Shown in pieces: positions 10,745-20,659 of a DNA stretch of 64,000 bases; within the stretch, counting starts at the first letter, position 1; the number at the start of each line of letters is the position of its first letter. Made by a program: the position numbers and the translations under genes. Below the pieces are notes generated by a model. The model saw only the letters and a program-made list of their open reading frames with translations. It did no database searches and was not told the origin of the DNA. The DNA lies in the NCBI GenBank assembly GCA_013420905.1, contig JAAXNY010000004.1, forward strand, positions 1,364,001 through 1,428,000. Direction: 5' to 3'. The stretch is from Collybia mongolica. Lineage: Eukaryota > Basidiomycota > Agaricomycetes > Agaricales > Clitocybaceae.

Positions 10745-13700
10745 TCAGGGCGCTTGAGGATTTGCCCTGTGGAACTCGCTGACCAGTTCATCTGCATGAA
10801 CATTCTCGGCGGGTTCCCAGGAGTTGTGTTCGTACCCGTACCCCTTCCAGGATACTAGGTAGTACAACTTTCCTCTGCTAACCCGACTATCCCGTATATC
10901 TCCCACTTCGTATTCCTCCTCTCCGTCCACTAACACGGGCGGCGGAACGGTTGTCGGGCGTCTTCCGGGAATTGGGTCGGCGGGGGCGGGAAGTAGTTTC
11001 ACCACATGGAACACCGGGTGGATGTGTGACATGGACCTTGGAAGTTTCAGTCGGTACACGTGTGTACCTATCCGCTCTGTGATCGGGTAAGGTCCTACAT
11101 AGCGGTGGGCTAGTTTCCGCATTGGCTGACTGATGGGAATGTCCGTTGAGTCTAGGTACATCAGATCACCGACCTGATATTCAGGCATTGGTCGGTGTCG
11201 GCGATTGTAGTACCGCGTCATATCTTCCTTGGCCTTGGCTAGTGCTGATCGTGCCTCCTCTAGCGCGGATTCCATCTGTTGCGTGAATTCCCTGACCGTC
11301 TCTAGTCGGGCGGGTTCCGTCTGAGGTTCGAATCCCATGCGCGGGTGTCTGCCAGTGTCTAGGAAGAAGGGCGTGTGCTGTGTGGAGGCGTGAACATGGT
11401 TGTTGTACTGGAATTCGGCGAGCGGTAGGAGTTCGTTCCAGTTGTTCTGCCTCTCGCTTACGAACAGCCGCAGGTATTGCTTGAGTTCTTGGTTTACGCG
11501 CTCGGTTTGCCCGTCCGTTTGTGGGTGGTAGGTGGTGGACGATGTCAGTTTAATCCCAAGTAGTCGGTAAAGTTCTTGCGTGAACTCTGCTACGAATTGC
11601 GGTCCTCGGTCGGATACCACCGCGTTCGGTAGTCCATGGTGTTTCCAAACCTCCTTCAAGTACAGGCGGGCAGCTCCCAGTGCGGTAATGGTGGTGTGGG
11701 TGGGTATGAAGTGAGACCGCTTCGCCACCGACTCGACTACTACCATGACCGCGTCAAATCCTTCCGATTCGGGGAGTGCGCCGATGAAGTCCACGCTGAT
11801 AGTCTCCCAGCGGGTGTTCGGGATTTCCAGCGGGTGTAACTCTCCGATCGGTAATTGATGCTGTATCTTCGTGCGGAGACATAGGTCGCACGTCCGACAG
11901 TACTGACCGATATACCGCGCCATCTGAGGCCACCAGTAGTTGCGGGACACCAATTCCGATGTTTTCCATCTCCCCGCGTGTCCCGCCACTCGAGTGTCAT
12001 GGTGTTGTTCCACAATGCGTCGGTGGAGGTCTGCAAAGTTAGGAACGTAAATCCGACCGCGGAAATAAAGTACCTCTTGTTCCTCCCGCCACTCTGCGCT
12101 GTGGACCGACTTGCCTTTTCCCTGTCGGAGTTTCTTCGCCGCCTCTGCTACCAAGTCCTCCAAATGTCCGCCTCGATTTCCGCGCCGAATGTCCTTCATC
12201 ACGTCCTTTTCCTCACCTTCCGCCCTGATTCCTTCGAGTGCGCGTATCGTGAACAGCTCGGGTTTGAGGAGGACAATGTCCTTATTGTCTTCCGCTCCAT
12301 CTGAATGGTCAGCGCGTCGCGAGAGAGCGTCGGGTTTACCCATACTCCTTCCGGGTTTGTGATGTAAGGAGAAGTCGAAGCGGGAGAGGTACAGAGACCA
12401 GCGGGCTTGTCGGCGGTTGAGTTTCTGGGCTGACCAAAAGTATTCTAAATTCTTGTGGTCAGTCCATACCTCGAATGGGTGTCGGGCTCCTTCTAGGAAG
12501 TGTCTCCATTCCTCCAATGCCCGAATGATAGCCAACATCTCCTTGTCGTGGATCTCGTAGTTCCGCTCGACCGCATTGAGACTTTTGGACATGAAGGCCA
12601 CCGGATGCCACTTCTCATCTTCCTGACTGAGTTGGGACAATACCGCGCCAGTTGCAAAATCTGACGAGTCGGCCTCGATGCGGTAAGGGCGGTCGTCGTC
12701 GGGGAACATCAATACCAGTCGGGATGCCACTCGTGCCTTCAACTCTTCAAACGCCGCTTGTTCCGCCTCGCCCCACTTCCACGCCGCGTCCTTCCGCGTC
12801 AGGTCAAAGAGTGGTCGGGCGTGGTGGGAGAAACCCTCTATGAAGCGCTGGTAGAAGTTAGTAAATCCTAGGAACGATTGTACTTCCTTCTTGTTGGTTG
12901 GCGCTGGCCAGTCCACTATACCGCTGACCTTGACGGGGTCCATTTCCGTCTTTCCCACTGAGATGATAAGTCCCAGGTACTCAATCCGCTCTTGTTCAAA
13001 CTCGCATTTGTCAAGTTTGAGGAATAACTTGTGTTCCTGACAACGTTTGAGGACTTCCCGAGTGACCCGTTGATGTTCCGCTCAGGTTTTTGTGTAGATA
13101 AGGATATTGTCAATGTACACGCAGACTACACCGGCGGTGATGAGATCCTGAAAGATTTCATTCATCATCGTTTGGAACGTAGCGGGTGAGTTCGTGAGTC
13201 CGAAGAACATTACCAGGGGTTCGAACAATCCTCGATTTGTTTGGAACGCCGCCTTCCACTCGTCTCCTTCCTTAATCCGCACATTGTTGTAACCCCAGCG
13301 GACGTCCAGCTTGGTAAAGTACTTGGCCCTGCACAGTTGGTTGATGAGCTCGGAAATCAGCAGAAGGGGGTATGCGTTCTTGATCGTCATTCCGTTCAGT
13401 ACTCAGTAATCTTGAACGGGTCGGAGGGAGCCATCCTTCTTCTTGATGAAGAAGAATGGTGCGGCCATTGGGGATTTCGAGGGGCAGATGCGTCCCGACG
13501 ACAGGTTCTCCTCGAGGAACTTGTCCAACTCTTCCTGTTCTGTGACCGACAAGGGGTAGACCTTGCACGATTGGGATTTGGCTTCGGGAATGAGTTCAAT
13601 GGCATGGTCCCAAGACTGCTTGTCGGGAAGTGCGTCGAAGGATGTTTTCAAGAACACATCCTCGAATTCGTGTACGTAGGCGGGCGCTGTCTTGCGAAAC

Positions 13701-14581
13701 GACTTGGCGGGTTGGGAGTTTCGATGGAAGGCTTCCGCTAGCCTCTGGGATATGTTCGGGATTGCTCGACACATCTCTTCCAGTCCCTTTGTCTGCTTTT
13801 CCGCGTGGTTTGGGTCCCGTAGACTCACTGCAAAGATGCGGTCACCCTCTTCTAGGAGTTCGGAAAGCGGGTTTGGGTTTTCCGAGTCGGTATCTTCCTC
13901 TTCGTCAGTACCCGCGTTCGGGAAGAGTCCCGCTCGGCATGAATTGATTTGCGCTTCCATTTTCCGCTTCTCCCTAGTTTCTGCCTTGACTTCCTCAGTG
14001 CATACCCGACACTTGGCTGGACACCGACTGAGTTTCACCTCATTCGTTGTCCAGTCTATCTCCGGGTTATGCTCCTTGAGCCAGGTGTAACCTAGGATGA
14101 GGTTGTGCGTCCCGAGGTGTGTGACCGCGAAGGTGGTTCGTTCCGAATGACCTTTGTAGCGTAGAACCAGTTCCGCTATTTCACTGATAGAGCCCGCTTC
14201 GTTCGGAGTCCCGTCAACATTGTATACCGCGACTGGCCACTGTAATTTCCAAGTTGCAATCCAGTGTTTCTCAATGTAATCCTTGTGAATGAACATCCCC
14301 GTTGCGCCTGAGTCCACTAATCCTGTCACTCCGAACGTTTCTCCCATGTCTGTAGTTTGGAGCTCTACCTTTAAGTCTAGTGATCTGGCCCCTGGGATCG
14401 CTGCGACTGTGTATTCCTTCAGAAGCCTGCACTCCCAACGCGGAATCCGCGTTTTCCGACTTGTCGGGTTTGAGGGTACGACTTCGGTAGTAGGTTCAGA
14501 CGGCGGGGGGCAATCGTGTATTTCCTCCACCTCTAAACAATGGTATCTACTACCACTCGTCAGCGGGGGCGTACTGTTCAC
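10745..14581 (-). pseudogene. chromovirus pol (protease-RT-RNase H-integrase-chromodomain), broken
   Basis: Minus-strand frame starting at the end of gag (gag TGA overlaps the first pol codons, so expression needed a -1 shift). Protease active site LVDSGATG lies near residue 85. The RT follows, but two TGA stops interrupt it (13403-13405, after RPVQDY, and 13082-13084, after ILIYTKT). The catalytic YIDD box reads YIDN (near 13106), removing an essential Asp. From 12958 to TGA 10745 the frame is open. It covers RNase H (EADSSDFATGAVLSQ, VWTDHKNLEYF), the integrase HHCC finger (HHDTRVAGHAGRW...CRTCDLC), the integrase DDE core (SVDFIGALP, VVSDRGPQF), and a chromodomain (YYLVSWKGYGYEHNSWEP). All three lesions fit C-to-T change at CpG. 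Confidence 0.93.
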
Positions 14582-15960
14582 CCGCTGCGAGTCGGAAAAT
14601 CCTCTGCCTCCTCTTCCGCTTCTTCTACTTGAGTTTCCGCTTCCTCCTCCTGTGTTGGGACCAGTCGGGTTTGGGCGATGTGCACGTCTAGGTCCACCAA
14701 GGCCTGCTGGACAAACTCCTCTTTCTCATCCCACGTCATGAACCTTGTGTCAAAGCCTTGGGGGCAATCCCGTCGTAGGTGTCCTTGTCCCCCGCAGCGG
14801 AAGCAGAGAACAGGCTTTGCCCGCGTTCGGCTCGCGTCTATGTCCATCGGAATCCCTGGATGAAGGGGGGCGGCGGCGGGATTGGTTCGTGGCAGCGGAA
14901 TTGTGAGAGGCGTCACGCGGGGCGCGGGTTTGGTCGGTAACCTTGCCATGGAAAGACCCGAGTACGTAGGGGCTGGGTTGCGAGTGTTCCGCATACTCAT
15001 GAATGCTTCGTTGTCCAGGCAGTTGTCGTCACAGCGCATCGCGGCGGCGTACCATGCGTCGGGGTCATTCTCCCCGGGTCTTCCATGCGTCATCATCGCT
15101 ATCTGGGACTGGATAGCAGGGTTGAGGCCCTTCCAATACTTGACCACAATGGTGAGGCCCTCCTTGTATCCCGACTTGTCCACCAGGTCGCGGAATTCGT
15201 CGGTATACTCGTCTACCATTCGGTTCCCTTGATGATACAACGCAGTTTCTAATCGCGTCATGGCCTTCTGCGCCTCCCCTTGGACATAGAAGTTGGCGGC
15301 AAAATCCGCCTTGAAGGTGTCCCAGGCCAGATATTTCGGTTGGCCCGTGGATTCCTCGTGCCTCAGTGCTCGGTCGGCGAAGTAGTAGGCCCTTCCCGTC
15401 TGCATGAACGTGAACGCCCATCGGATTCCCGCTAGTTGGTCTTCAAACTGGTGCGGTACCAGTTTGATGTAAAGCTCGCACGCTTGAATAAATGCGCGGC
15501 CTTTGGTTCGAGACCCGTCAAAGGTTGGGGGTAGTGCGGGTCGGAGAGAGGAAGGTTTGAGTTGGGTTTCCGCCTGAAAGGCGGGAGCGGTGTTGGAGGG
15601 AGTGGTGGAAGGTGTCGCTTGAGCCCGTGTGGTTGGGCTCGGGGGTGGTGCTACATTCGGTTGTTGTGGTTGGGGTGCGGCCTCAGGCGGCGGTGTAGCT
15701 GCGGGTACGGGTCCCAGACGATCCATCAACATTTGAAAGTTGCGGTTGAGGTTTGCGAAGTCCTCCGACTGTTTGTGCATAGCCTCCTGCATGCGTCCGA
15801 GTTCCTCTTCTAACGCTCGGAAGCGGTCGGGTTTGGACATCCTGTCGGGCGGATTGCAGTTGGTATGTTTGTTGGGTGAGGGGGAGGATTGTGCGGAACG
15901 GGTGCGGGGTCGTTTCGGCGGTCTACCTTCGCTGAATTCTTCCGCGCGTCGTTTGCGCAA
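14578..15960 (-). CDS. chromovirus Gag
   Basis: 460 residues. A basic N-terminus (RKRRAEEF, PPKRPRTR) and a short coiled coil near residues 45-75 are followed by a Pro/Thr/Ala-rich linker. The retrotransposon Gag core is about residues 130-300 (AFIQACELYIKLVP, WDTFKADFAANFY). A CCHC zinc knuckle CFRCGGQGHLRRDC lies near residue 400. It packages element RNA into virus-like particles. The frame is intact, unlike pol, and its TGA at 14578-14580 overlaps the pol frame by -1. Confidence 0.92.
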   Translation of the reverse strand: MRKRRAEEFSEGRPPKRPRTRSAQSSPSPNKHTNCNPPDRMSKPDRFRALEEELGRMQEAMHKQSEDFANLNRNFQMLMDRLGPVPAATPPPEAAPQPQQPNVAPPPSPTTRAQATPSTTPSNTAPAFQAETQLKPSSLRPALPPTFDGSRTKGRAFIQACELYIKLVPHQFEDQLAGIRWAFTFMQTGRAYYFADRALRHEESTGQPKYLAWDTFKADFAANFYVQGEAQKAMTRLETALYHQGNRMVDEYTDEFRDLVDKSGYKEGLTIVVKYWKGLNPAIQSQIAMMTHGRPGENDPDAWYAAAMRCDDNCLDNEAFMSMRNTRNPAPTYSGLSMARLPTKPAPRVTPLTIPLPRTNPAAAPLHPGIPMDIDASRTRAKPVLCFRCGGQGHLRRDCPQGFDTRFMTWDEKEEFVQQALVDLDVHIAQTRLVPTQEEEAETQVEEAEEEAEDFPTRSG

Positions 15961-15978
15961 TCTACGGCCTCTCTCTGG

Positions 15979-15992
15979 GGAGAGAATTCTAA
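15979..15992 (-). promoter_or_regulatory. candidate primer-binding site, possibly self-primed
   Basis: Two bases inside the 5' LTR (right LTR) the RNA-sense strand reads AGAATTCTCT. The LTR contains the palindrome AGAGAATTCTCT (16218-16229), giving a 10-nt complement. Tf1/sushi chromoviruses prime reverse transcription with a folded-back 5' end of their own RNA rather than a tRNA (established knowledge), so this may be a self-priming site. I recognised no tRNA 3' end complement. Confidence 0.5.
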
Positions 15993-16611
15993 TGTAAGGG
16001 CAACTCCGCCGGGTTACTGAGTTGCGCAGAGTCCGACGACGATTACTGAGTGACGGAGGTCGGGGTCGGGAATTCTAACTCGGAGCTGGTGGAGGGGATC
16101 CTAAGTTGATGTATTCACTTGTACGACATATGTACTACTCACCTGGTGGAGGGGATCCTAAGTTGATGTATTCACTTGTACGACATATGTACTACTCACC
16201 TGGTGGAGGGGATCCTAAGAGAATTCTCTAAGGGTCCTCCAGCCAGGTGTACAGGCTATATATGATGTTCCTACATTAACTACATGTTCCCGGGACGGTA
16301 CGAGGGCACGCGTTGTCGGTAAAGGATCACGTGGGCGCGCCGCAGTGATCCCGACAAGCCGCGCCCGCGTCCGCGTTCAGAAACGTCTAACGAGAGTCGG
16401 TAAAGGGAGCGGGGTGGTAACGAGTGTGGTGTGAGTGAGTGGGTGAGTCGGGTTTGACTCGGGTTGTTGTCGGTAACGACTTGTCGGTAAAGTAGTTGGT
16501 GACTACAGTCGGGAATGGGGATCGGGAATGGGGAGCGTTCCCAAACGTTCGTATGGTCGGGAATGTTGTCGGAAAATGGAAAACGGAGTCGGTAAGGGTG
16601 TTCCCCTTACA
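15993..16611 (-). repeat. right (5') LTR of the chromovirus
   Basis: 619 bp with the same ends as the left LTR. It is 57 bp longer because a 57-bp unit is present twice in tandem (16106-16162 and 16163-16219). It contains a palindrome at 16218-16229. In minus orientation it is the promoter LTR. Confidence 0.93.
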
Positions 16612-16759
16612 CTCAGCTGGGCAAGCATCCCAGCTCCGTGGCACTTTGTCCTCTGCCCCCCCTCCCCATTCCCCCAATTACTACTTGTAGTGACCAGCAC
16701 ATGTATTAGGTACAGTTGGTATATAAAATGTTGAAACAAAAAAAAAAAAAAAAAAAAAA
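16612..16759 (+). mobile_element. LINE-B, second part: end of 3' UTR and poly(A)
   Basis: Starts with the right copy of the chromovirus target duplication CTCAG (16612-16616), continues the LINE-B 3' UTR, and ends with ggtatataaaatgttgaa and a poly(A) run at about 16738-16759. The right LINE-B target duplication follows at 16760-16773. Confidence 0.88.
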
Positions 16760-16773
16760 GACTGCAGCCTCAC
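16760..16773 (+). repeat. right target-site duplication of LINE-B
   Basis: GACTGCAGCCTCAC, identical to 6695-6708. The LINE-A reading frame resumes directly after it (TTTAAAAGGCACGTGG, in frame with DCSLTFKRHV). Confidence 0.9.
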
Positions 16774-18756
16774 TTTTAAAAGGCACGTGGAGATGTATGC
16801 GAATAAGGCCCTGACCTCCACCAGGGCCCTACTCATGCTAGGAAATTCTATGTGGGGCTTACGCCCAGTGCATAAGAGGACACTTTACCGTGCATGTGTA
16901 CTGCCAATTGCAACGTATGGATGCCGGCTATGGAATGTAGAAGGCACCTGAATTAAGGGCCACCTAGAACTCCTGAGAAAAATGCAGCGCAAAGCCGCTC
17001 TTTGGATCACAGGCACATTCCAGACTACCCTGAGGGACATCCGAGACCCTTGGAGGGCTACCTCCTATCCACTTACATATATGTAAGCTGGTTGAAAGGA
17101 GCCACTACCACATAAGGACACGCCATCCAGAACCTAGTTGATGGGCAAGCACATTTGTCAGTCAGCTGCATGTCACCTGCCAAGCGCCGGAAAATCAAAT
17201 CAGGAATTATGGATTCATATTCCCATCTAAAGGACTGTAGCGATGATGCATCCCCCACATTTCCCCTTGCAAAACCAGGCCACCGTATTGTGGACTGGGC
17301 TGCAGAGAGGGTTACCATTGAATACTCCCCGAAGCTGACAGGCAAAAAAGAGGAGAGGAAGGCCACATTCAAAGAATTCGGGATAGTATTAGCTAACTGG
17401 ATCAATGATGCTAAATGTACCCCGGGGCATATCACTATCATATGCGACAGATCAGTCTCAAACCACCCAGACTGCCAAGCCACTGGTGCTTGGAGAGTAT
17501 GGGGAGGTGGATTACTTTACAGTGATGCTGCCCCATGCGGGGATGCCACATCAGACGATGCAGAAGCCTTCGCCATCTCCAAGGGGATAGACAAAGCCTT
17601 CTGCATCCCAAACCCAGACATATCTAAAATAGATGTCTTCTCGGACTCTGTGAATGCAATCAAACTGGTCCTGGACCTGTCACACCACACAGCCCACAAA
17701 TCAGCTGTCAACGTGACATCAAAGCTCGCCTTGTGGCTAACTATCAAGCCCAATGCTACCATTACACTTCATCACACGCCAAAAGCATGTGAAGTCAGGG
17801 AACACCTTTATGCCCACAAGGCCGCCACTAAGTTAGAGGTGGCCCATGGGGAAGTTAAGCACACTACCCTTGCGAAAGCAAGGGCAAATGCTGTACTACA
17901 TATGATGGATGCTTGGAGCGACTTGGCCAAGCAGAAGGAGTACATAGGAGCAAACTTCCTGCATCTCCATGAACATGGAAAACGATTGACTCCAAGCCAC
18001 CTGAAAGGGGGGACTTGGATAGGAAAAATCTCTACGGAGACTAGCAAAACCATCTGATTGGCATGAGCTCTCACTGGGCACGCACCTATCGGAGCTTACA
18101 GACAACGATTCCTTAAAGAGAAGGAAACGTACATGTGCAACTGTGGCCTCGGAAAGGAGACCGTTGATCATGTGTTCAGGTACTGCCCACTCTACGAGAG
18201 GGCTGAACGTCCCAGGAGGAAGCTAACCCTTGTTTGGGTTAGCAACTTCTTACATGACAACCTGGCGGCCTTTGGGGTCTTCCGGGAACCATGCATAGAA
18301 TAGAGCAGGAGTACCAGGAGGTAAGTGGGTGCTTGTTGGATGGTATCCTTGATACCAGGTCAAACGCTTTAGGGCAAGCATACACACATGGGCCTGGTCC
18401 CTCAGGACTAAGTCGGGCTTCCCTCAGGAAACCTTCGGGGGGGTGTACCCCCCCTGTGAACCGGGCGCGAGAAAGCGGCCGCGCTAACCACTTATTAAAT
18501 GGATTAAGAAGTGCGGGGGGCGATCCCCTCTGCGACGACTCCTGCCCTTAGTCCTGTATGGGTCTATTATCCGGTCCCTTCACAGGAACCAACATCCGGA
18601 GCACTTTGCCTGGTAACAGGAGGGCAATCCAATCCTGCCACATATGACGGCCTTTATGCCCCATATTTTAACCCGGTTATCTAACTACGTTTACACGTGA
18701 CTGCATCTGTACTAGTGTATGGCGGTATATAAAATCGTTGAAGGAAAAAAAAAAAA
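16774..18756 (+). mobile_element. LINE-A, second part: RNase H region, 3' UTR and poly(A)
   Basis: Continues LINE-A after the nested block: FKRHVEMYANKALTSTRAL, then LYRACVLPIATYGCRLW, which aligns with the same segment of LINE-B. The frame is damaged by stops and small indels between about 16940 and 17160. A clean open stretch of 300 codons (17155-18057) covers the RNase H region (ITIICDRS, SDDAEAFAIS, DVFSDSVNAI). A stop at 18055-18057 separates it from the terminal Cys/His motif CNCGLGKETVDHVFRYC and a stop at 18301-18303. The 3' end is ggtatataaaatcgttgaagg and poly(A) to 18756. Confidence 0.88.
17155..18057 (+). pseudogene. LINE-A RNase H fragment
   Basis: 300-codon remnant of the LINE-A ORF. 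Acidic residues in IICDRS, DDAEAFA and VFSDSVNA fit an RNase H active site. It is cut off upstream by frameshifts and downstream by a premature stop at 18055-18057, beyond which the same protein continues in fragments up to about 18300. Not expected to be functional. Confidence 0.8.
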
Positions 18757-18771
18757 TAGCAGAGTCTGCAC
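18757..18771 (+). repeat. right target-site duplication of LINE-A
   Basis: TAGCAGAGTCTGCAC, identical to 6015-6029, directly after the LINE-A poly(A). Only seven bases (TACAGAC) separate it from the ATG at 18779. Confidence 0.92.
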
Positions 18772-18778
18772 TACAGAC

Positions 18779-19276
18779 ATGGACCTCGATGAGAACTCTC
18801 CACCGCAATTTCGCAGACAATGCTCCCAAAAAAATGTAATGCAACACTTCCTCCTGAATCTGAATACAAATAGAAGACTTGCCAGAAATGTCGTGACTGG
18901 GGAGGTCCCAACTGAGGCTTGTGATGGACTTAATGGGAGAGATGATGAGAGTGAGGAGGAGGAGGAGGAGGAGGAGGAGAATTCGGGGTTGATTGATATG
19001 GCAGCTGATGGATATGATGCATCAAGAGAAACCTTTGCCGAAAAGATGCGGTTGTACATCACACTGATTCATGACTTCTGTGATGGCTTGGAGCACCAGA
19101 TCCAGTTCGGAGACCACAGTTTCTTGAAGACATTGGAGAGAGATAGTGCCAGGTTCTTCAGACTGGCTGAAAACTGCATTGACCAAGAACAACAATTAAA
19201 CTCGAGCAGAGCCGCATCACCTATGACGTGGGAGACATCAACCACGAACGCGATGTTCTATTGCTCACGACCATGA
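18779..19276 (+). CDS. conserved-looking acidic orphan protein
   Basis: 165 residues in one exon, no family recognised. N-terminal Gln/Asn-containing region, then an uninterrupted Glu tract (about residues 61-69, encoded by a GAG/GAA run). A predicted helical segment (RETFAEKMRLYITLIHDFCD...GLEHQIQFGDHSFLKTLER) follows, ending in a Ser/Thr-rich tail (ASPMTWETSTTNAMFY). No signal peptide or membrane segment. The ATG at 18779 is preferred over an ATG at 18719, because the latter lies in the LINE-A 3' end and would read through the poly(A). LINE-A landed 7 bp upstream of the start, so the gene has lost its original promoter proximity. Confidence 0.65.
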   Translation: MDLDENSPPQFRRQCSQKNVMQHFLLNLNTNRRLARNVVTGEVPTEACDGLNGRDDESEEEEEEEEENSGLIDMAADGYDASRETFAEKMRLYITLIHDFCDGLEHQIQFGDHSFLKTLERDSARFFRLAENCIDQEQQLNSSRAASPMTWETSTTNAMFYCSRP

Positions 19277-19515
19277 CCGTCAGAATGAGGCACGTGGCCT
19301 CAGTAACGTCAACAATTCTGGGTAACATAGATATCAGGTAGATAAGATCTTAGATAAGTCACGTGATTTGTCAGGGGAGGGTGCAGCAAGGGGAGCTGAA
19401 TTGGATTTTCCCCTCTACCGTAAGACACTGCACCACGCCACGACCAAGAACCAGTTTTTCTTTTACGAAAGACTCGAGCGATATATAACCCCAAACTCCC
19501 TTACTTGCGCCAAAC

Positions 19516-20659
19516 ATGGATCTTCTTTCATGGATGTTTGTCTTATTCTTCATCGTCCCACTCACATCCGTGGTCACGGTCGTAGTCTTGGAATCGAGTC
19601 CCGTCCAGGCCCTGTTAGGAGCTAGAGCCAATATCCTCTTTTTGCGAAGCTCAACATTCGAAGATTTTCTCCTCAGCAGATGTCCCATCAATGTCAATAT
19701 GCCCATATCACAAGTCCGAAGCTCTGGAGCCTTGTGGTCTTGGTTAGGAACCCAGATTTTGAGTTTGGGCGGGGACTCCCAAAGGCCAAATAACCCTTCT
19801 AGTGAGTCATAGCAACGTGCTAACACAAAACGAAAGTGATGACGTGGTTTTCTCTATCTTGAGTCTATGATCTCTTCAAATATGCGCTTCTGGTCGCGTT
19901 CGATAAAACGGAGTTTTTAAGCGTGGGCTCTGTAAACGGATGGGTTGTGATCTTCCTTGGGCCCTTTGTTCTGTTCTTCTTCTATACGGCTTGGGAGGCC
20001 CTGCAACACTATGTAGTGCTTGCTCACAACACTCCCAATATAGCTCGCCCCCTCGGCACTCTTGTGAGTATTGAATGTGCTGTGGATCTTATGATAACTT
20101 ACGATAGTGTCCTCTTGACACGACTCGACCATTGATAAATCAGCCTCCTCAAAATGAAAACAGAAACGAACACGAGAACTTTATTCCGCCAATCCACGAC
20201 AACAGGCACGTAGATCTGGTGTGTGTTAGGTGCATCATGAAGCCAATCATCTCAGTCGGGCCGCCAATTAACACAACGTTATCAACCAACCTTCAATGGC
20301 GTCCTCCACATAACCCTTCAAACATGTTCGAACTGATGGCGGCTCTTCTTCACAAAGGATCCCAAAACATATACTCGGAAAGGTCGGATTTATTTGGCTT
20401 CAACGAACAAAATTCCATCAATGAGATAGAGTCCGAAGGCTTGGTTGGAAAGGATGACTTACAAACTGAAGGCCCGCTCGAAACGTGGACAAGATGGATG
20501 GTTACCGTTCTTGAGCCCAATCTTTACATATCGCCACTCCAATCTACCGCACCTGTTACCGAATTTCATATACCGCCGCTCCAGTTCACGTCGCCTCTTA
20601 CTCTATACGCTCCTTCCATGTCAATTACAGCATCGCTGGTGACTGGAGAAGAGCCCTGA
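19516..20659 (+). CDS. two-pass membrane protein of unknown function
   Basis: No family recognised. Three exons (19516-19801, 19864-20063, 20144-20659) give a 333-residue protein; each junction keeps frame. Residues 1-25 are strongly hydrophobic (WMFVLFFIVPLTSVVTVVVL) and act as a signal anchor. A second membrane segment lies at about residues 122-140 (WVVIFLGPFVLFFFY). The C-terminal half is hydrophilic, with repeated short motifs of the form (F/L)xIPPLQxT or YISPLQST. A CACGTGA box at 19360-19366 lies about 150 bp upstream. Confidence 0.7.

Larger units (their letters stand above)
8496..16611 (-). mobile_element. Ty3/gypsy chromovirus, degenerate, in minus orientation
   Basis: A complete element of LTR - gag - pol - LTR read on the minus strand. 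Domain order is Gag with CCHC knuckle, protease, reverse transcriptase, RNase H, integrase and C-terminal chromodomain. That order with a chromodomain defines a chromovirus of the Tf1/sushi/MAGGY type (established knowledge). It lies in the 3' UTR of LINE-B. The left LTR holds a Tc1 transposon. pol carries two in-frame stops and a mutated YIDD box, so the element is inactive on its own. Confidence 0.95.

Noticed and set aside
13241..13741. Plus-strand frame of 166 codons within the chromovirus
   Set aside because: Antisense to pol RT/protease coding sequence, no domain.
18719..18778. Upstream start (ATG 18719) for the orphan protein
   Set aside because: It lies in the LINE-A 3' UTR and would translate the poly(A) and target duplication.
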